Below the pieces are notes generated by a model. The model ran no database searches, was not told the DNA's origin, and saw nothing but the letters and a program-made list of their open reading frames with translations. A program made the position numbers and the translations under genes. Shown piece after piece: positions 25,830 to 35,807 of a stretch of 64,000 nt of DNA. Each line of letters starts with the position of its first letter. The first letter of the stretch is position 1. Source of the DNA: Photobacterium sp. DA100 (lineage in GTDB: Bacteria; Pseudomonadota; Gammaproteobacteria; Enterobacterales; Vibrionaceae); the NCBI RefSeq assembly GCF_029223585.1, contig NZ_CP119423.1:1612001-1676000 (forward strand). The letters are read 5' to 3'.

Positions 25830-26303
25830 CTATTTTGAGCATTGGTAGCTCATACGGTACTCTTTCTCAGACTGGTCAACGAGCTCAAACTTTGATTTTT
25901 GGTATAACTCAATCGCTGCGGTGTTAAGTTTATACACTGTTAAGGTGAGCTCGTTTTCAACTCTTGAATCAAGTACAGATTTTGCTCTTTGAAGCATGAT
26001 ACTTCCAAGTGATTTACCCCTGAATGCTTGCGACACATACATCTGTACAACTTCTAGCGACCTACCCCCCTCCAGAGACAATAGCCCGCATAAACCCACG
26101 AGCTTTTCACCGATGAAAGCACCGATCATCGCTCCTTGCTCACTTTCCTCTTCCAGCAACGTTTGAAAGTAAAGTTTATTTAACTCAGACTGCTCTTTAA
26201 AGCTTGCCCCGTAGAGCTCTGGGTGTAACTGAAGACTCTCCAGCCTCAGTACTCTATACGCACTACTATCGTTTTTACCAAGTAACCTGCAACTTACCTG
26301 CAT
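25830..26303 (-). CDS. GNAT-family N-acetyltransferase
   Basis: A 157-residue GNAT protein. The core motif A is seen as VQMYVSQAFRGKSLGSIML (acetyl-CoA pyrophosphate loop, R-G-K-S-L-G), followed by LTVYKLNTAAIELYQKSKFE, typical of the C-terminal half. It transfers an acetyl group to an unknown amine. The start at 26303 is preferred because AGGGAACG precedes it; the frame extends to 26339. It is not obviously linked to its neighbours. Confidence 0.85.
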   Translation of the reverse strand: MQVSCRLLGKNDSSAYRVLRLESLQLHPELYGASFKEQSELNKLYFQTLLEEESEQGAMIGAFIGEKLVGLCGLLSLEGGRSLEVVQMYVSQAFRGKSLGSIMLQRAKSVLDSRVENELTLTVYKLNTAAIELYQKSKFELVDQSEKEYRMSYQCSK

Positions 26304-26544
26304 AATCGTTCCCTTGAATTCAACTCTTAGCTTATTCAATCAGCATTACAGATGGTCAGAATATCTACATAAGGAAAACTAAGTCAAACTCAATGCTTTC
26401 TGTAAGCAAAGTTGTGAGCTCTAAACCATAAAGGGGCAAAAACAATTTATAAAACTCAGACCTTGTATCGCTGCGGATTTATTTATCAGGCGTGCTAGAG
26501 CAAAAAGTAAAAGGGGCAACGTCATGATTGCCCCTTAGTTCGTA

Positions 26545-29500
26545 TTACAACCTGGTTCTTCTTGCGGCCAATATAGCCAACATGATCAGGCCTAAGGCCG
26601 AACTGGAGCCGCCGCTGCCGCCAGAGGCTGGCTGGCCGCTGTTGCCATTGCCGTCGCCTCCGTTATCCTCTCCGCCTCCGGTATCGCCGCCGTTGCCGTT
26701 ACCGTCGTTGCCGCCGTCCTGGCTCAGGGCAACGGTGGCAGCTTGGCCGAACAGACTCGAAACCGTCACAACGGTATTGTTGCCTTGGTAGTAGTAGCTG
26801 ATCCCCTGGGTATCGACATCCCATTTCCCGGCCAGCTCAATGCGAATCGAGACCGGCTGGGTGGGGGCGTCATCTTCACCGATGTTGAGCGTCAATGAGG
26901 AGACGCTGAGTGACATCTCTTTCTTGTCCTGCTGCACCAGAAGCTGACTGGCGGTTCCAAGGTGTTTCACCGGCCCCTGGCTGAAATCGCTGGCTGCAAA
27001 GCTGGTGTAACCGAAGAGGTTGTTGGCGCGATCGCTGACCACGTGGCCGTCGAGGCTGCGCTCGAGAGTGCTAAAGCGAGGGGAGGTCGCAAACGCACTG
27101 GCGAGGCTGGCCATCTCGGCTGGGGTGGTATCCATGACCATGACATATTGGTAGCCGGCATTAGCGGGGGCTACGCCATGATCTATCCATGCCGACGAGA
27201 ATTGCCCGCTAGTGTCAGCCTTGGTCTTGTTGTGGCGTGACTGCTGGGCGCCGCGGCGCACCTTCACCTTGTCGGCTTCGATCAGGTAATAGCCAACCCC
27301 GTTGTCATCGATGAGCCAGTCGCCGCTGCTTAGCTCGGTGGTGAAGCTCGTGGCGTCATGGTGCTGGCCGTTGATCCAAATTCCCGAGGATTGCGGTGTC
27401 ATTGCCAATTGGAACAGGGTCGTTTCGGTGGCATGCTGGCCGTCTTGGTTGCTGATCCCGTTGCCGCTCAGGTACAGCTGGCTGCCAGCGGCAAGCACAT
27501 GTTTTTCGGCAACAAAAGTCGGCTCGAACTGGGCTAGGTTTTGTGGGGCCTTGTGCTTGAAACTAAATAGGGTAAAGCGATTGTCCAGCGAGGTGGCCCC
27601 GCTCAGGCCTTCATCCGATCGCAGCATGAGGGTCGAAGACTTCGGGCTTTCCAGCTGGTCATAGTCGAGATGGATAGTTGTTGCGCCGGGGTTGCGGTTC
27701 CAGTCCCAGCCGTTTTGCTGGTAGCCGTTATCGACCGGATCACCCGCGGGGATCACGTGTACGCTGCCGTGGCTCTGATAGCGGCCGTAGCGGTTGTCAT
27801 TGGTATAGATTTCCGCCGACCAGACATCTTGGTTATAGCCTTTGATAACTGCCATTTTGTCCCCGCTGCGGTGGACGGCAAATGCACCGCCGTTGAAGCT
27901 CCAGCTGCCCTGAGGCAGCGCGGCCGGCTCAACCTCCTCGCCAAAAATTGCCTTGCTCTGTGCTTGGCTGTAATTGCCTACCTGGAGGTGAATCGAAGCC
28001 AGGGTGCGATCCAGTACCGGGTAGCTCTGGGCCAGCCATTTGATGCCGTTGTTGTAGCGGCTGACGCTGAGATCGGTAAACGGATGGCGGCCGGACAGGG
28101 CAAGGGGAACATACGGGTTGCTGTAGTGCCAGCCAGCAATCATGGCTTTTTTCAGCTTGTCGAGTGCCGGTTCGGCAATTTCGAAGGCTGAATCTTTCAG
28201 CATGAAGCTGACATGGGCGGCATTTTCAAAGGCCGGGAATGCGTAGCCGGGGTAATGGCCATGGTGGCGCCATGCAGTGCCATCCTCACGCAGCCCGTCG
28301 TGGGTACCCGGCGGGGTTTGGGCCAGCGCACCGGAAAAGAATTGGCTGAATTTATGCAGCAGGGCAATCCGCTCTTGGTCGTCAGGGTTGAGCAGCAACA
28401 GTGCCAGATGCTGGCGGGATAGGGTGTTGAAATAGTCCAGGTTAGAACTATCAGGTTTCAACGCCATATCGAAGCTTTCCTTGAACTCGCGGGAGAACCA
28501 CAGCAGGGCCTGATATACGGGTGACAGTAGGCTTTTTTGGGTCAGTGGTTGTTCCATCATCAGCGCAGAAATATACCACCACCTTCCGCTGTAACCCCAG
28601 TGGTGGGTAGTGACAAGGCTACTGCCGTGTGTATAGCCCTGATCGAGCAAATGCTCTGTCATAAGCAGGTACATGTCGGCGATTCGCTCCCGATCGTTGA
28701 TGAAGGCAGCGTGGTGATAGGCCTTGCCGAGATCTAACATCAGCTCTGCGTAGCCAGCGAGCTTGTCACCACTGCTGTCGCTTTCGCCAAGCAGTGCATA
28801 CTGATCAAAGTCTGGTTTGTCGGTTGGCGAAAGGTGGTCGGGTTGATAGATAACTTGTTGTTTGTCGGTAATGATATGGCGACCGGAGATCACCCCCTGC
28901 GAGTTTTTTTCAATTTCAAACTGGGCAAAGCGAGATTCCAGGCTGTCAATCGTACCGGGGTTGCCGGAAAATGCGTCGATCAAGCTGGCTTTGATCTGTT
29001 CGGCATCATCCAGTTCGGCTTGGCTGACTGCCGGCAAAGGGGAGCTCAGGCCAAAGTCAATTTCAGGTACGTCGTAGCGGGTGGTGACCTGTTCGTCAGA
29101 CCACTGATAGCGATTGTCATCGACCGAGACCATGATACGGTCAATGATCAGCGTGCCGCTAGCGACGCCCCTCGGCGCCTGAATGCGGAGCTGCTGCAGA
29201 TCCATCGTTGCGGCGTGCGAGCTGTTTTGGCCGAGGTTGAAATCATTGTTGAGGGAAACCCCCACCGCTCGCCAACCGCTAAAGTTCAGGTTAACGGTAA
29301 ACTCGTCGGTAAAGCTCGAAGCGTTGCCCAGCCGGATCCGCAGATCATTATCTTGCGGAGTTTCGTTGTAGAGCCAGAAGGACAGGACTTGGGTATAACC
29401 ACTGTAGACGCCTTTGGCCTCGTTGGCCTCTTTGTCGCTGAGGCGGGAAAAGTGGCGTTTAAGCGTGATCGAGGCATCGGCTTTGTCCCAAGACCAAACA

Positions 29501-29712
29501 AGCGCCTGATCACCCATGATGGCACGCGCGGTGGTGAGGCTTATGCCTTGTCCACTCAAATCAGCGGGTAAAGCATTTGCCTCAAAGCTTTCGATTTGAG
29601 CGGTGAGATCTGCATTGGCCTGAGTATCCGGCGTCCATAGCGCGGCGGCGACGCACAAAGAGAGTGTTTGAAAAGCTACGGGTAGCGAGTAGGAGAGGAG
29701 ATGTGGTTTCAT
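26545..29712 (-). CDS. PL8 polysaccharide lyase with GlyGly-CTERM tail
   Basis: A 1055-residue chondroitinase ABC-like lyase with a Sec signal peptide of about 32 residues. The catalytic set is complete by alignment with remembered P. vulgaris ABC I: His483 and Tyr490 (WRHHGHYPGY), Arg542 (SGRHPF) and Glu634 (WSAEIY). The C-terminus has a long Gly/Asn/Asp linker, then GGSGG, a hydrophobic helix and a basic end (AARRTRL). This is a GlyGly-CTERM signal, processed by rhombosortase and linked with type II secretion in vibrios. The enzyme is therefore likely exported to the outer surface or medium. It follows the paralogous lipoprotein gene by 56 bases. Confidence 0.95.
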   Translation of the reverse strand: MKPHLLSYSLPVAFQTLSLCVAAALWTPDTQANADLTAQIESFEANALPADLSGQGISLTTARAIMGDQALVWSWDKADASITLKRHFSRLSDKEANEAKGVYSGYTQVLSFWLYNETPQDNDLRIRLGNASSFTDEFTVNLNFSGWRAVGVSLNNDFNLGQNSSHAATMDLQQLRIQAPRGVASGTLIIDRIMVSVDDNRYQWSDEQVTTRYDVPEIDFGLSSPLPAVSQAELDDAEQIKASLIDAFSGNPGTIDSLESRFAQFEIEKNSQGVISGRHIITDKQQVIYQPDHLSPTDKPDFDQYALLGESDSSGDKLAGYAELMLDLGKAYHHAAFINDRERIADMYLLMTEHLLDQGYTHGSSLVTTHHWGYSGRWWYISALMMEQPLTQKSLLSPVYQALLWFSREFKESFDMALKPDSSNLDYFNTLSRQHLALLLLNPDDQERIALLHKFSQFFSGALAQTPPGTHDGLREDGTAWRHHGHYPGYAFPAFENAAHVSFMLKDSAFEIAEPALDKLKKAMIAGWHYSNPYVPLALSGRHPFTDLSVSRYNNGIKWLAQSYPVLDRTLASIHLQVGNYSQAQSKAIFGEEVEPAALPQGSWSFNGGAFAVHRSGDKMAVIKGYNQDVWSAEIYTNDNRYGRYQSHGSVHVIPAGDPVDNGYQQNGWDWNRNPGATTIHLDYDQLESPKSSTLMLRSDEGLSGATSLDNRFTLFSFKHKAPQNLAQFEPTFVAEKHVLAAGSQLYLSGNGISNQDGQHATETTLFQLAMTPQSSGIWINGQHHDATSFTTELSSGDWLIDDNGVGYYLIEADKVKVRRGAQQSRHNKTKADTSGQFSSAWIDHGVAPANAGYQYVMVMDTTPAEMASLASAFATSPRFSTLERSLDGHVVSDRANNLFGYTSFAASDFSQGPVKHLGTASQLLVQQDKKEMSLSVSSLTLNIGEDDAPTQPVSIRIELAGKWDVDTQGISYYYQGNNTVVTVSSLFGQAATVALSQDGGNDGNGNGGDTGGGEDNGGDGNGNSGQPASGGSGGSSSALGLIMLAILAARRTRL

Positions 29713-29735
29713 TATTATTGTTCCTGAACGAAGAA

Positions 29736-29757
29736 AGGGATGGCTCGCGCCATCCCT
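29736..29757. other. Intercistronic hairpin between lipoprotein and lyase genes
   Basis: AGGGATGGC / GCCATCCCT around TCGC. On the minus strand it is followed only by TTTCTT, so at most a weak attenuator. It resembles the other GC-rich hairpins in intercistronic gaps of this locus. Confidence 0.45.
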
Positions 29758-29768
29758 GAATGTTTTGC

Positions 29769-32132
29769 CTAGCCTGCAGCGCGGACGCAGGTGACAAAGC
29801 GGCCGTTGCCGACGGCATTGTTGCCCGATGAGCCACTGTCGTAGAACTTGACCGAGTTGGCCTGCTCTAGGTTGGAGTTGGGCTTGGTTGCACTCCAGAA
29901 TGGGGTATTGCCTGCGCTGTTGGTGACCCAGCCGAATATTGGCGATGCCGTGCCTTGCAGGTTACCGACAATGCCTTGGCCGACCACACTGTCTTTGGTG
30001 TTGTAGATATTGGCCAGCTTGATGAGGTAGGTGTTAACGTCATCGACTGGTAGCTGATTCCCCTCAGCCTCGAAGCCATTTGGCAGATAGGCGCTGTCAC
30101 TGCGGCTGGCAGGCAGGAACCATGTGCTGCTATCAGTTTCATCTTGCTTATACAGGTTGAGGCAGACTTCCAGGCCAGGCTTGGTCCCGTCGGTATGCTC
30201 CAGTTTCAAGCTTGCCCAGTCAATGCCCATAGCGGTTTGGCTGTAGTGGGCTTTTGGCATCAGCGGGCCGAAGTCACTGCCCGAGCCAGTCTGCATTTCG
30301 GCAAAAGAAAGTGGGCGGTGGTAAACGGCACCCTTGAAGGTGACTTCACGAACCGGCTCGATAGCCCGCAGGCTAAAGTCATCCTTGTTGTAGATCACCC
30401 CGCCGCTGACAGTCGGCTGGGCCGAGGCCAACAGGCACTGCGGCTGTGGCTGCTCGGTGCTTGTCATGCACAGCTCAACGTCTTTACCGACGTAGTGGGC
30501 TGCATTGACTGTGGTTGAGTCAACGACGCTCGCTCGTATTGCCTGATCCCAGTCGGCATCATCAATCATGCCGTTGTTGTTACCCGTGCTGCTTTCAAAC
30601 TCTGGGGTGATGTTAGCCAATACCTCTTGTCCGATGGTATAGATAGAGCCGGTTGCAACTTCTACCCTCGAGCTATCTCCAGCAGGCCCATCGGTATTGG
30701 ATGTATCGACCTTCCATGACAACTGGGCGTTGGTGTAGCCGACAATGTCTGCTTCAAGATCCTGGCCAAACTCCAGCTTGCCGCTCATACGAATGCCGAA
30801 GGTATCCAGTGCCGGTGAGCATTGCTCGGTACCTGGCTGGCTGTCGGTTGCCTTGGGGGTGACGCAGTACGTCAGGGTCTGGCCCAGCTGCTGTTCGCCG
30901 ATAGTCAGATCACAAGCTTGGCCGGTGGCGCAGGTTGCGCTGGCAATGACTTGGTCACCGGCCTTCCACACGGCCTTCGAATCATCGGCGGCCCCAGAGC
31001 TTGATGGCTGATACTGGTAACTGCCGGTCAGTGTATCGCCGACTTGGGCGAGCTGGACATCACCGTCACTGGCGACATCACCAAGGGTGATGGTTGGAAC
31101 GTCGCCCTCTGGCTCTGTCACATCGGTAATTGGATCGGCACAGACTTCACTGCCTTGTTTCGGTAGCCCTGTGGCAGCAACAGGAGTGACACAAAATTCC
31201 ACACTGGCGCCTTTGTCATCCGCCGTCAGTGTATAGCTAGATGCCGTCTCGCTTGGCAGTACCACGCTGTCGCGCTTCCAGGCAATGATCGTTTCGCCTT
31301 CCAGATCATTGTCATCGTCTTGGTAGCTATATTGACCGGTGACGATTGAGCCGACAGTGTGATCGCCCGAGGTGGTTACGGCAGAGACTACCGGTGCCGA
31401 GCCTTGCTTGGCGGCAACCGCGGTAGTCGCATCCGAGCAGGCTTGATCGCCGGTCACCGGATAGTTCGGCAAACCATCAGGATTTTCTGAAACAGGGGTG
31501 ACACAAAACTGGATCGAGACACCTTCCTGGGTTGCGGTGAGGGTGAAGCCTTGCTGGTTGGCGCCATCAATGTCCTTGCCGTTGCTCTTCCAGACAAATC
31601 GGCTTATTGCCTCGGCATCACCGTCAGGATCACTGTAGGTGTAGTCGCCTGTCAGGGTTTCGCCAACGGTTGGAGCCGTGTTGTCGATAGTGACGTTGTC
31701 CGCCTGGGGCTTTTCGCCGGCACCGCTCTGTACGTTAACCGACGCCGAGCACTTTTCTTCCCCGATGATATTCACGTTACCTTCCGCGGCAGGGGTAACA
31801 CAGAAGTAGACATTTTGGCCGAACTCACTATCCGTCAGGGCAAGTGTCTGGCTTTCACCCAGTACTTTGTCATTGCCGGTATCGGCGTCGCCATCTGCCT
31901 GACGCCATTGATACTGGCTGTCACCTTCCGGGCGCGGTGAATAGTTCGGATCGGTAAAGGTGTATTTGCCTGTCAACGTTGAGCCGACAAGTGCGTCCCC
32001 GCTGATAGCAACCGAGGAAGCGATCGGCGCTTTAAAATCTTGTCCGTTATTGCCTTGGGCGGGATTTTCACTGTCGGAACCACAGCCAGTTAATACGGTT
32101 GCGATGGCTAATGCGCAATATCTGAGTTTCAT
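29769..32132 (-). CDS. Repeat-containing surface lipoprotein with CVTP modules, second copy
   Basis: A 787-residue predicted lipoprotein with Cys17 lipobox (LTGC). It is paralogous to the product at 1742. Four Ig-like modules (VG..LTG.Y.Y.D, QW or W, FCVTP, second Cys) are followed by a fifth divergent one, a GNNNGMIDDADW loop like a calcium site, and a C-terminal domain. That domain shows CLNLY, TWFLPASRSD, PIFGW, FWSAT, VKFYDSG and RFVTCVRA, which fits DUF1566/Lcl C-terminal domains better than copy one does. The start at 32132 matches the signal peptide; the frame opens at 32144. It is upstream of the GlyGly-CTERM lyase in one operon. Likely a glycosaminoglycan-binding surface protein (inference). 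Confidence 0.8.
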   Translation of the reverse strand: MKLRYCALAIATVLTGCGSDSENPAQGNNGQDFKAPIASSVAISGDALVGSTLTGKYTFTDPNYSPRPEGDSQYQWRQADGDADTGNDKVLGESQTLALTDSEFGQNVYFCVTPAAEGNVNIIGEEKCSASVNVQSGAGEKPQADNVTIDNTAPTVGETLTGDYTYSDPDGDAEAISRFVWKSNGKDIDGANQQGFTLTATQEGVSIQFCVTPVSENPDGLPNYPVTGDQACSDATTAVAAKQGSAPVVSAVTTSGDHTVGSIVTGQYSYQDDDNDLEGETIIAWKRDSVVLPSETASSYTLTADDKGASVEFCVTPVAATGLPKQGSEVCADPITDVTEPEGDVPTITLGDVASDGDVQLAQVGDTLTGSYQYQPSSSGAADDSKAVWKAGDQVIASATCATGQACDLTIGEQQLGQTLTYCVTPKATDSQPGTEQCSPALDTFGIRMSGKLEFGQDLEADIVGYTNAQLSWKVDTSNTDGPAGDSSRVEVATGSIYTIGQEVLANITPEFESSTGNNNGMIDDADWDQAIRASVVDSTTVNAAHYVGKDVELCMTSTEQPQPQCLLASAQPTVSGGVIYNKDDFSLRAIEPVREVTFKGAVYHRPLSFAEMQTGSGSDFGPLMPKAHYSQTAMGIDWASLKLEHTDGTKPGLEVCLNLYKQDETDSSTWFLPASRSDSAYLPNGFEAEGNQLPVDDVNTYLIKLANIYNTKDSVVGQGIVGNLQGTASPIFGWVTNSAGNTPFWSATKPNSNLEQANSVKFYDSGSSGNNAVGNGRFVTCVRAAG

Positions 32133-32624
32133 ATTTCCATCCATGCAGAGTGAATTACTTTGAAAGTAAGATGAAAGTCTGTGCTTTCGTTTTCTTTTGC
32201 GTTGAAGTGAGTCTAATGGGTAAAACTTGAACAGTGAATGCTTTCAATTGCTTTTGTTTTCAAAGTGTGATTCAGCTTTGGTTTTCGTTGTTAGAAAGGT
32301 TAATAGTGCTATATAGGTATGACAATTGATGTTGATTCAATAATTTCGGTATATACCATCAGTTTCATTAATGGTTTAACGCCCGGCCTGTTTCGTTTCT
32401 TCATCTGTTTTTCCATGTTAGGAAAAATGCGAAAGTTTGATTTGTGTTTTTGTTTTCTTTCGTTTGTTTTCGTAAATTTGCCCTTCATCACAGTTGTGGT
32501 TAGAAAATAAACGTAATATTCCACTCATCAATAGTGGCATTGAAATGCTATGGAAAGCAGCAGGACAATAAAAATTTACGGCTGCTAATTGGATGATATT
32601 AAGTGGAAGGGCATTAGCATCGTT
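32133..32624. promoter_or_regulatory. Divergent control region with AgaR-like boxes
   Basis: Between the lipoprotein/lyase operon (left) and the porin/autotransporter/lyase genes (right). AgaR-like tracts are GCTTTCGTTTTCTTTTGCG at 32183, GCTTTCAATTGCTTTTG to GTTTTCAAAG at 32240-32265, and TTTTTGTTTTCTTTCG with GTTTTCG at 32447-32472. A CRP-like AGTGTGATTCAG occurs at 32264. No gene is seen. Each promoter seems to have its own cluster of boxes. Confidence 0.55.
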
Positions 32625-33551
32625 ATGAAAACAGGATTGAGACCAACGTCGAGGGTTGTTTTGTGTGCAGTACTGGTTGCTGCGAGTATTCCTATGGTCG
32701 CACAAGCTGCCAAGGTAAATGCAACCTTGAGTTACGAGTCAGGGGATTACGGTAGTGATTATGACTATGCCGGTCCGAGGCTGGACATGAACATTAACCC
32801 CGATGGTTCGAACTGGTATTTTGACCTCGGTTACCGCAACCGTACCCATGATAGCAAGCAGGTCTACACCCGAGCTGAAATTCAAGCCGCTTATCGTTTT
32901 CGGTTTGATGGCGGCTGGATCCAACCGAGTGCCAAAGTGCGCCAGGATGTCACCAGCTATGACAGCGGTTCGCGCCTGACCAATGATATCTACAGCAGCG
33001 AAACCAAATATATTTTTGACCTCAGTGATAAGTGGACGCTGTGGGGCGAGGCGCAGTTTGGGTTGGAGCGTCAGGAAGACAAAAATGTCAGCGGCACCGT
33101 CCGCAACAGTGATTACCTGGCATGGGAAGTAGAGCCGGGTATCCGCTACAACCTTACCGCCAAGCAGCGTCTGACCCTGTCGTATTACAACACGGGCAAG
33201 CGCAGCGACAAAGGCGAAACGTGGGGCTTGACCGATCATACCTACAACCAGCAAGCACGACTTTATTACTACTGGGATACACCAATCGGCTTGGTTATTT
33301 CACCGTATGTCCGCTACGCACTGGGCTATGGCGAAACCTCGGCTTGGTATGACAGCGCCTATCACGACGAGACTAAGACCCAGAGCAAAGTGTCACGTTA
33401 TGCCATCCAGTTGGCTTATCCGCTGACTGATTATCTACGGATCCAGGCTGAATATTACATTGAGGATGTGGAGTATAAGGAAGGCTTCACGATGGGCAAG
33501 GAAGACTCTCAAGTCAAATACCTGAAACTCGGTGCTCGTGTGAGCTTCTAA
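32625..33551 (+). CDS. OmpG-like outer-membrane porin
   Basis: A 308-residue outer-membrane beta-barrel with a signal peptide of about 28 residues. Alternating amphipathic strands rich in Tyr and Trp follow, and the C-terminus ends in Phe (RVSF). Length and strand pattern fit a 14-strand monomeric porin of the OmpG/KdgM-like type, associated with oligosaccharide uptake. Here it would pass sulfated oligosaccharides to the periplasm (inference). The start at 32625 is chosen because the signal peptide begins there; an in-frame ATT/ATG extension to 32589 lacks support. It is the first gene after AgaR-like boxes and 43 bases before the autotransporter. Confidence 0.78.
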   Translation: MKTGLRPTSRVVLCAVLVAASIPMVAQAAKVNATLSYESGDYGSDYDYAGPRLDMNINPDGSNWYFDLGYRNRTHDSKQVYTRAEIQAAYRFRFDGGWIQPSAKVRQDVTSYDSGSRLTNDIYSSETKYIFDLSDKWTLWGEAQFGLERQEDKNVSGTVRNSDYLAWEVEPGIRYNLTAKQRLTLSYYNTGKRSDKGETWGLTDHTYNQQARLYYYWDTPIGLVISPYVRYALGYGETSAWYDSAYHDETKTQSKVSRYAIQLAYPLTDYLRIQAEYYIEDVEYKEGFTMGKEDSQVKYLKLGARVSF

Positions 33552-33594
33552 GTGTCCTTTTATCTTAAAAATAATTACTTGAGAGTTTTTTAAT

Positions 33595-35796
33595 ATGCAC
33601 AGAATTCCAGTTTCTCAGCGCACAACACTATCGCTGCTTATTGCTTCTTGCCTGATGACGCCAATGGCCGTCAATGCGGCGGACTGTCCCGAAAATACTG
33701 TTTGTGAAACCGTGGTCAAAACCGACGGTGACACCAGCTATAGCGGCGGAGACATTTTGGTCGCTGACGGCAATGGCCTTGAATACCAGGGCGGCGGAGC
33801 GGCGTTTTCAAATTTGTACCTAAAGAGCAACATTCGGGTATCCGGGGAAGGGGCTAATGGCATCTATGTCGATGGCGATGCGGTGTTTACCGGGAACCTC
33901 AATATCGAAGGTAGCCAGGTAGTCAGCGAAAACGGCACCGGGATCAAAATTGATGGAGATTTCGAACAGGGCACACCGACCAACCCTAACCGGGGTATTT
34001 ATATCAAGGATGGCGGCTTGGTCAGTGGCAGCGAGAATGCGATCGACTTTAGTGCCAGCTCTAGCTCAGCGCGTATCGATGTCAACGGTACGATTGAGGG
34101 CAACATTAAAGGTAACGGGGTTGAGGGCAACAAGATCAACTTCGGCTACCAAGGTGGTGCGGGGAAAGATGCTACCTTTGATGGCCATAGCATCACCGGG
34201 GTCGATAAAATCGAAAACTACGGCAATCTGACCATTATTGGCCAAGACCAGACCGTGGTTTGGGATGCGGACTATACCAATAAAGCGGATGCATCGATGG
34301 AATTCAAGGTCGGTGACAACAGCGATCTGAATAACCCGATCTTGCTGGTGACCGGGTCGACGACGTTCAATGAAAACAGCACGGTGACCTTTTCGTATAC
34401 CGGCAGCAACGTCAACGACTTGCTGGGCAAAGACGTGGTGCTGTTGGAATCGGAAGGCGGGATAAATGGCGGTGACAATGTCAGCGTTGAAGCCGGCGAG
34501 GGCTTTGGGACGGCGGAATCCTTTGATACGTCGCCATTGCTGACTGTGGATGACTCATGGCTAGAGCAAACACCCCCTGATGTTAATGGCGGGGTGAGCG
34601 GTGATCAGCTGATCGCCCGCTATGCCGTTAACTACCAGGGCGGCGATGAGTTTGTGGGGCAGGCTGCCGCAGGGGGAGCCAATGCCGGAGAAGTTGTGGT
34701 TGCCGATTACATGGTCAACTATGCCCTTGATCAGCATAATAAAACAGGCTCGGATGAATCTGGCGAACTGCTTGCGTTACTGGCCTCTTCAGGCACGGAT
34801 GACGCGGCGACAGCCCGCCTGGCCGACGAATTGACCCCGGATGCCGAAGGCAGTGAAGTCCGGGCCGCGATGCTGGTGGTGGATAAGATGCGCAGCCAGG
34901 TCGATGACCGTACCAACGTGTTGCGTAACGAAAGCCACCTGGGCAAAGCCCATGATGGCTGGAATGCCTGGACAAGCTTGATCGTTGGCTATGGTAGCCA
35001 AAGTAGCGGCGATATCCACGGGTATGATCTCAATACCTACGGCATTAACATCGGGATTGATCGGGTCTTCGACAGCGAAAAGCTGTTCGGCGTTTCCATT
35101 GCCTATGCACGCTCCAACTCGGATATCAAAGATACCGGCAACAGCAAAGACATCGATAGCCTGCAGGGAATGATCTACACCGGATGGTTCAACGAGCGCT
35201 ACTTTATCGATGGCAATGTCAATATCGGGACGAACACCATCAACAGCACTCGCTCGATTGGCACCTCAACCGGCTATGAGGGTAATACCCAGGCCAAGGC
35301 CAAATACGATGCCAACCAAGTCGGTTACCAAGTGATGGCGGGGATGAAGTTCGACCTCGATGTGGTGAAAGTTGAACCGCGGGTTGCCTACAACTACCAA
35401 TGGCTGCGTGTTGAGGACTACAACGAAACCGGATCGCCGGCCAGCCTCAAGTACGATCGCACTTCTTACTCGGTCAAGCAATTGGGTGCAGGTGTGACTG
35501 CATTTAACACTTATGACATGGCATACGGCCAGTTCACTCCGCTGTTTTCGCTGATGGCGTACTTCGACATGGATGACGATGAGCGGATCCGCGAAAGTGC
35601 AGCATTGACCATGGACACCTCGACTGACCGCTTCGTGATTTATGGCGATGCTGTCGGCGGTGACATTATCGAAGCGAAATTCAATGCCAACCTCAACATG
35701 GGCAACGGCCTGAGTGCGTCAACTGGCTTAACTTACTACCAGCGTGATGACTATAAAGAAGGCTTTCTGGGCCTGGCTGTTTCTAAACGTTTCTAA
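33595..35796 (+). CDS. Type V autotransporter with beta-helix-like passenger
   Basis: A 733-residue protein: signal peptide to about residue 29 (NAADC), a passenger of about 420 residues with short repetitive beta strands (G-N-D rich, beta-helix-like), a helical linker (about 395-455), and a C-terminal 270-residue autotransporter barrel ending in SKRF. The barrel carries the passenger to the cell surface. No protease or lyase motif is seen in the passenger, so a binding or adhesive role is plausible. It is cotranscribed with the porin upstream and the lipoprotein lyase downstream, an unusual partner in a polysaccharide locus. Confidence 0.82.
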   Translation: MHRIPVSQRTTLSLLIASCLMTPMAVNAADCPENTVCETVVKTDGDTSYSGGDILVADGNGLEYQGGGAAFSNLYLKSNIRVSGEGANGIYVDGDAVFTGNLNIEGSQVVSENGTGIKIDGDFEQGTPTNPNRGIYIKDGGLVSGSENAIDFSASSSSARIDVNGTIEGNIKGNGVEGNKINFGYQGGAGKDATFDGHSITGVDKIENYGNLTIIGQDQTVVWDADYTNKADASMEFKVGDNSDLNNPILLVTGSTTFNENSTVTFSYTGSNVNDLLGKDVVLLESEGGINGGDNVSVEAGEGFGTAESFDTSPLLTVDDSWLEQTPPDVNGGVSGDQLIARYAVNYQGGDEFVGQAAAGGANAGEVVVADYMVNYALDQHNKTGSDESGELLALLASSGTDDAATARLADELTPDAEGSEVRAAMLVVDKMRSQVDDRTNVLRNESHLGKAHDGWNAWTSLIVGYGSQSSGDIHGYDLNTYGINIGIDRVFDSEKLFGVSIAYARSNSDIKDTGNSKDIDSLQGMIYTGWFNERYFIDGNVNIGTNTINSTRSIGTSTGYEGNTQAKAKYDANQVGYQVMAGMKFDLDVVKVEPRVAYNYQWLRVEDYNETGSPASLKYDRTSYSVKQLGAGVTAFNTYDMAYGQFTPLFSLMAYFDMDDDERIRESAALTMDTSTDRFVIYGDAVGGDIIEAKFNANLNMGNGLSASTGLTYYQRDDYKEGFLGLAVSKRF

Positions 35797-35807
35797 GTGC
35801 TAAGACG

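Noticed and set aside
26528..26791. Proline-rich plus-strand frame
   Set aside because: It is the antisense of the Gly/Asp-rich linker of the GlyGly-CTERM lyase.
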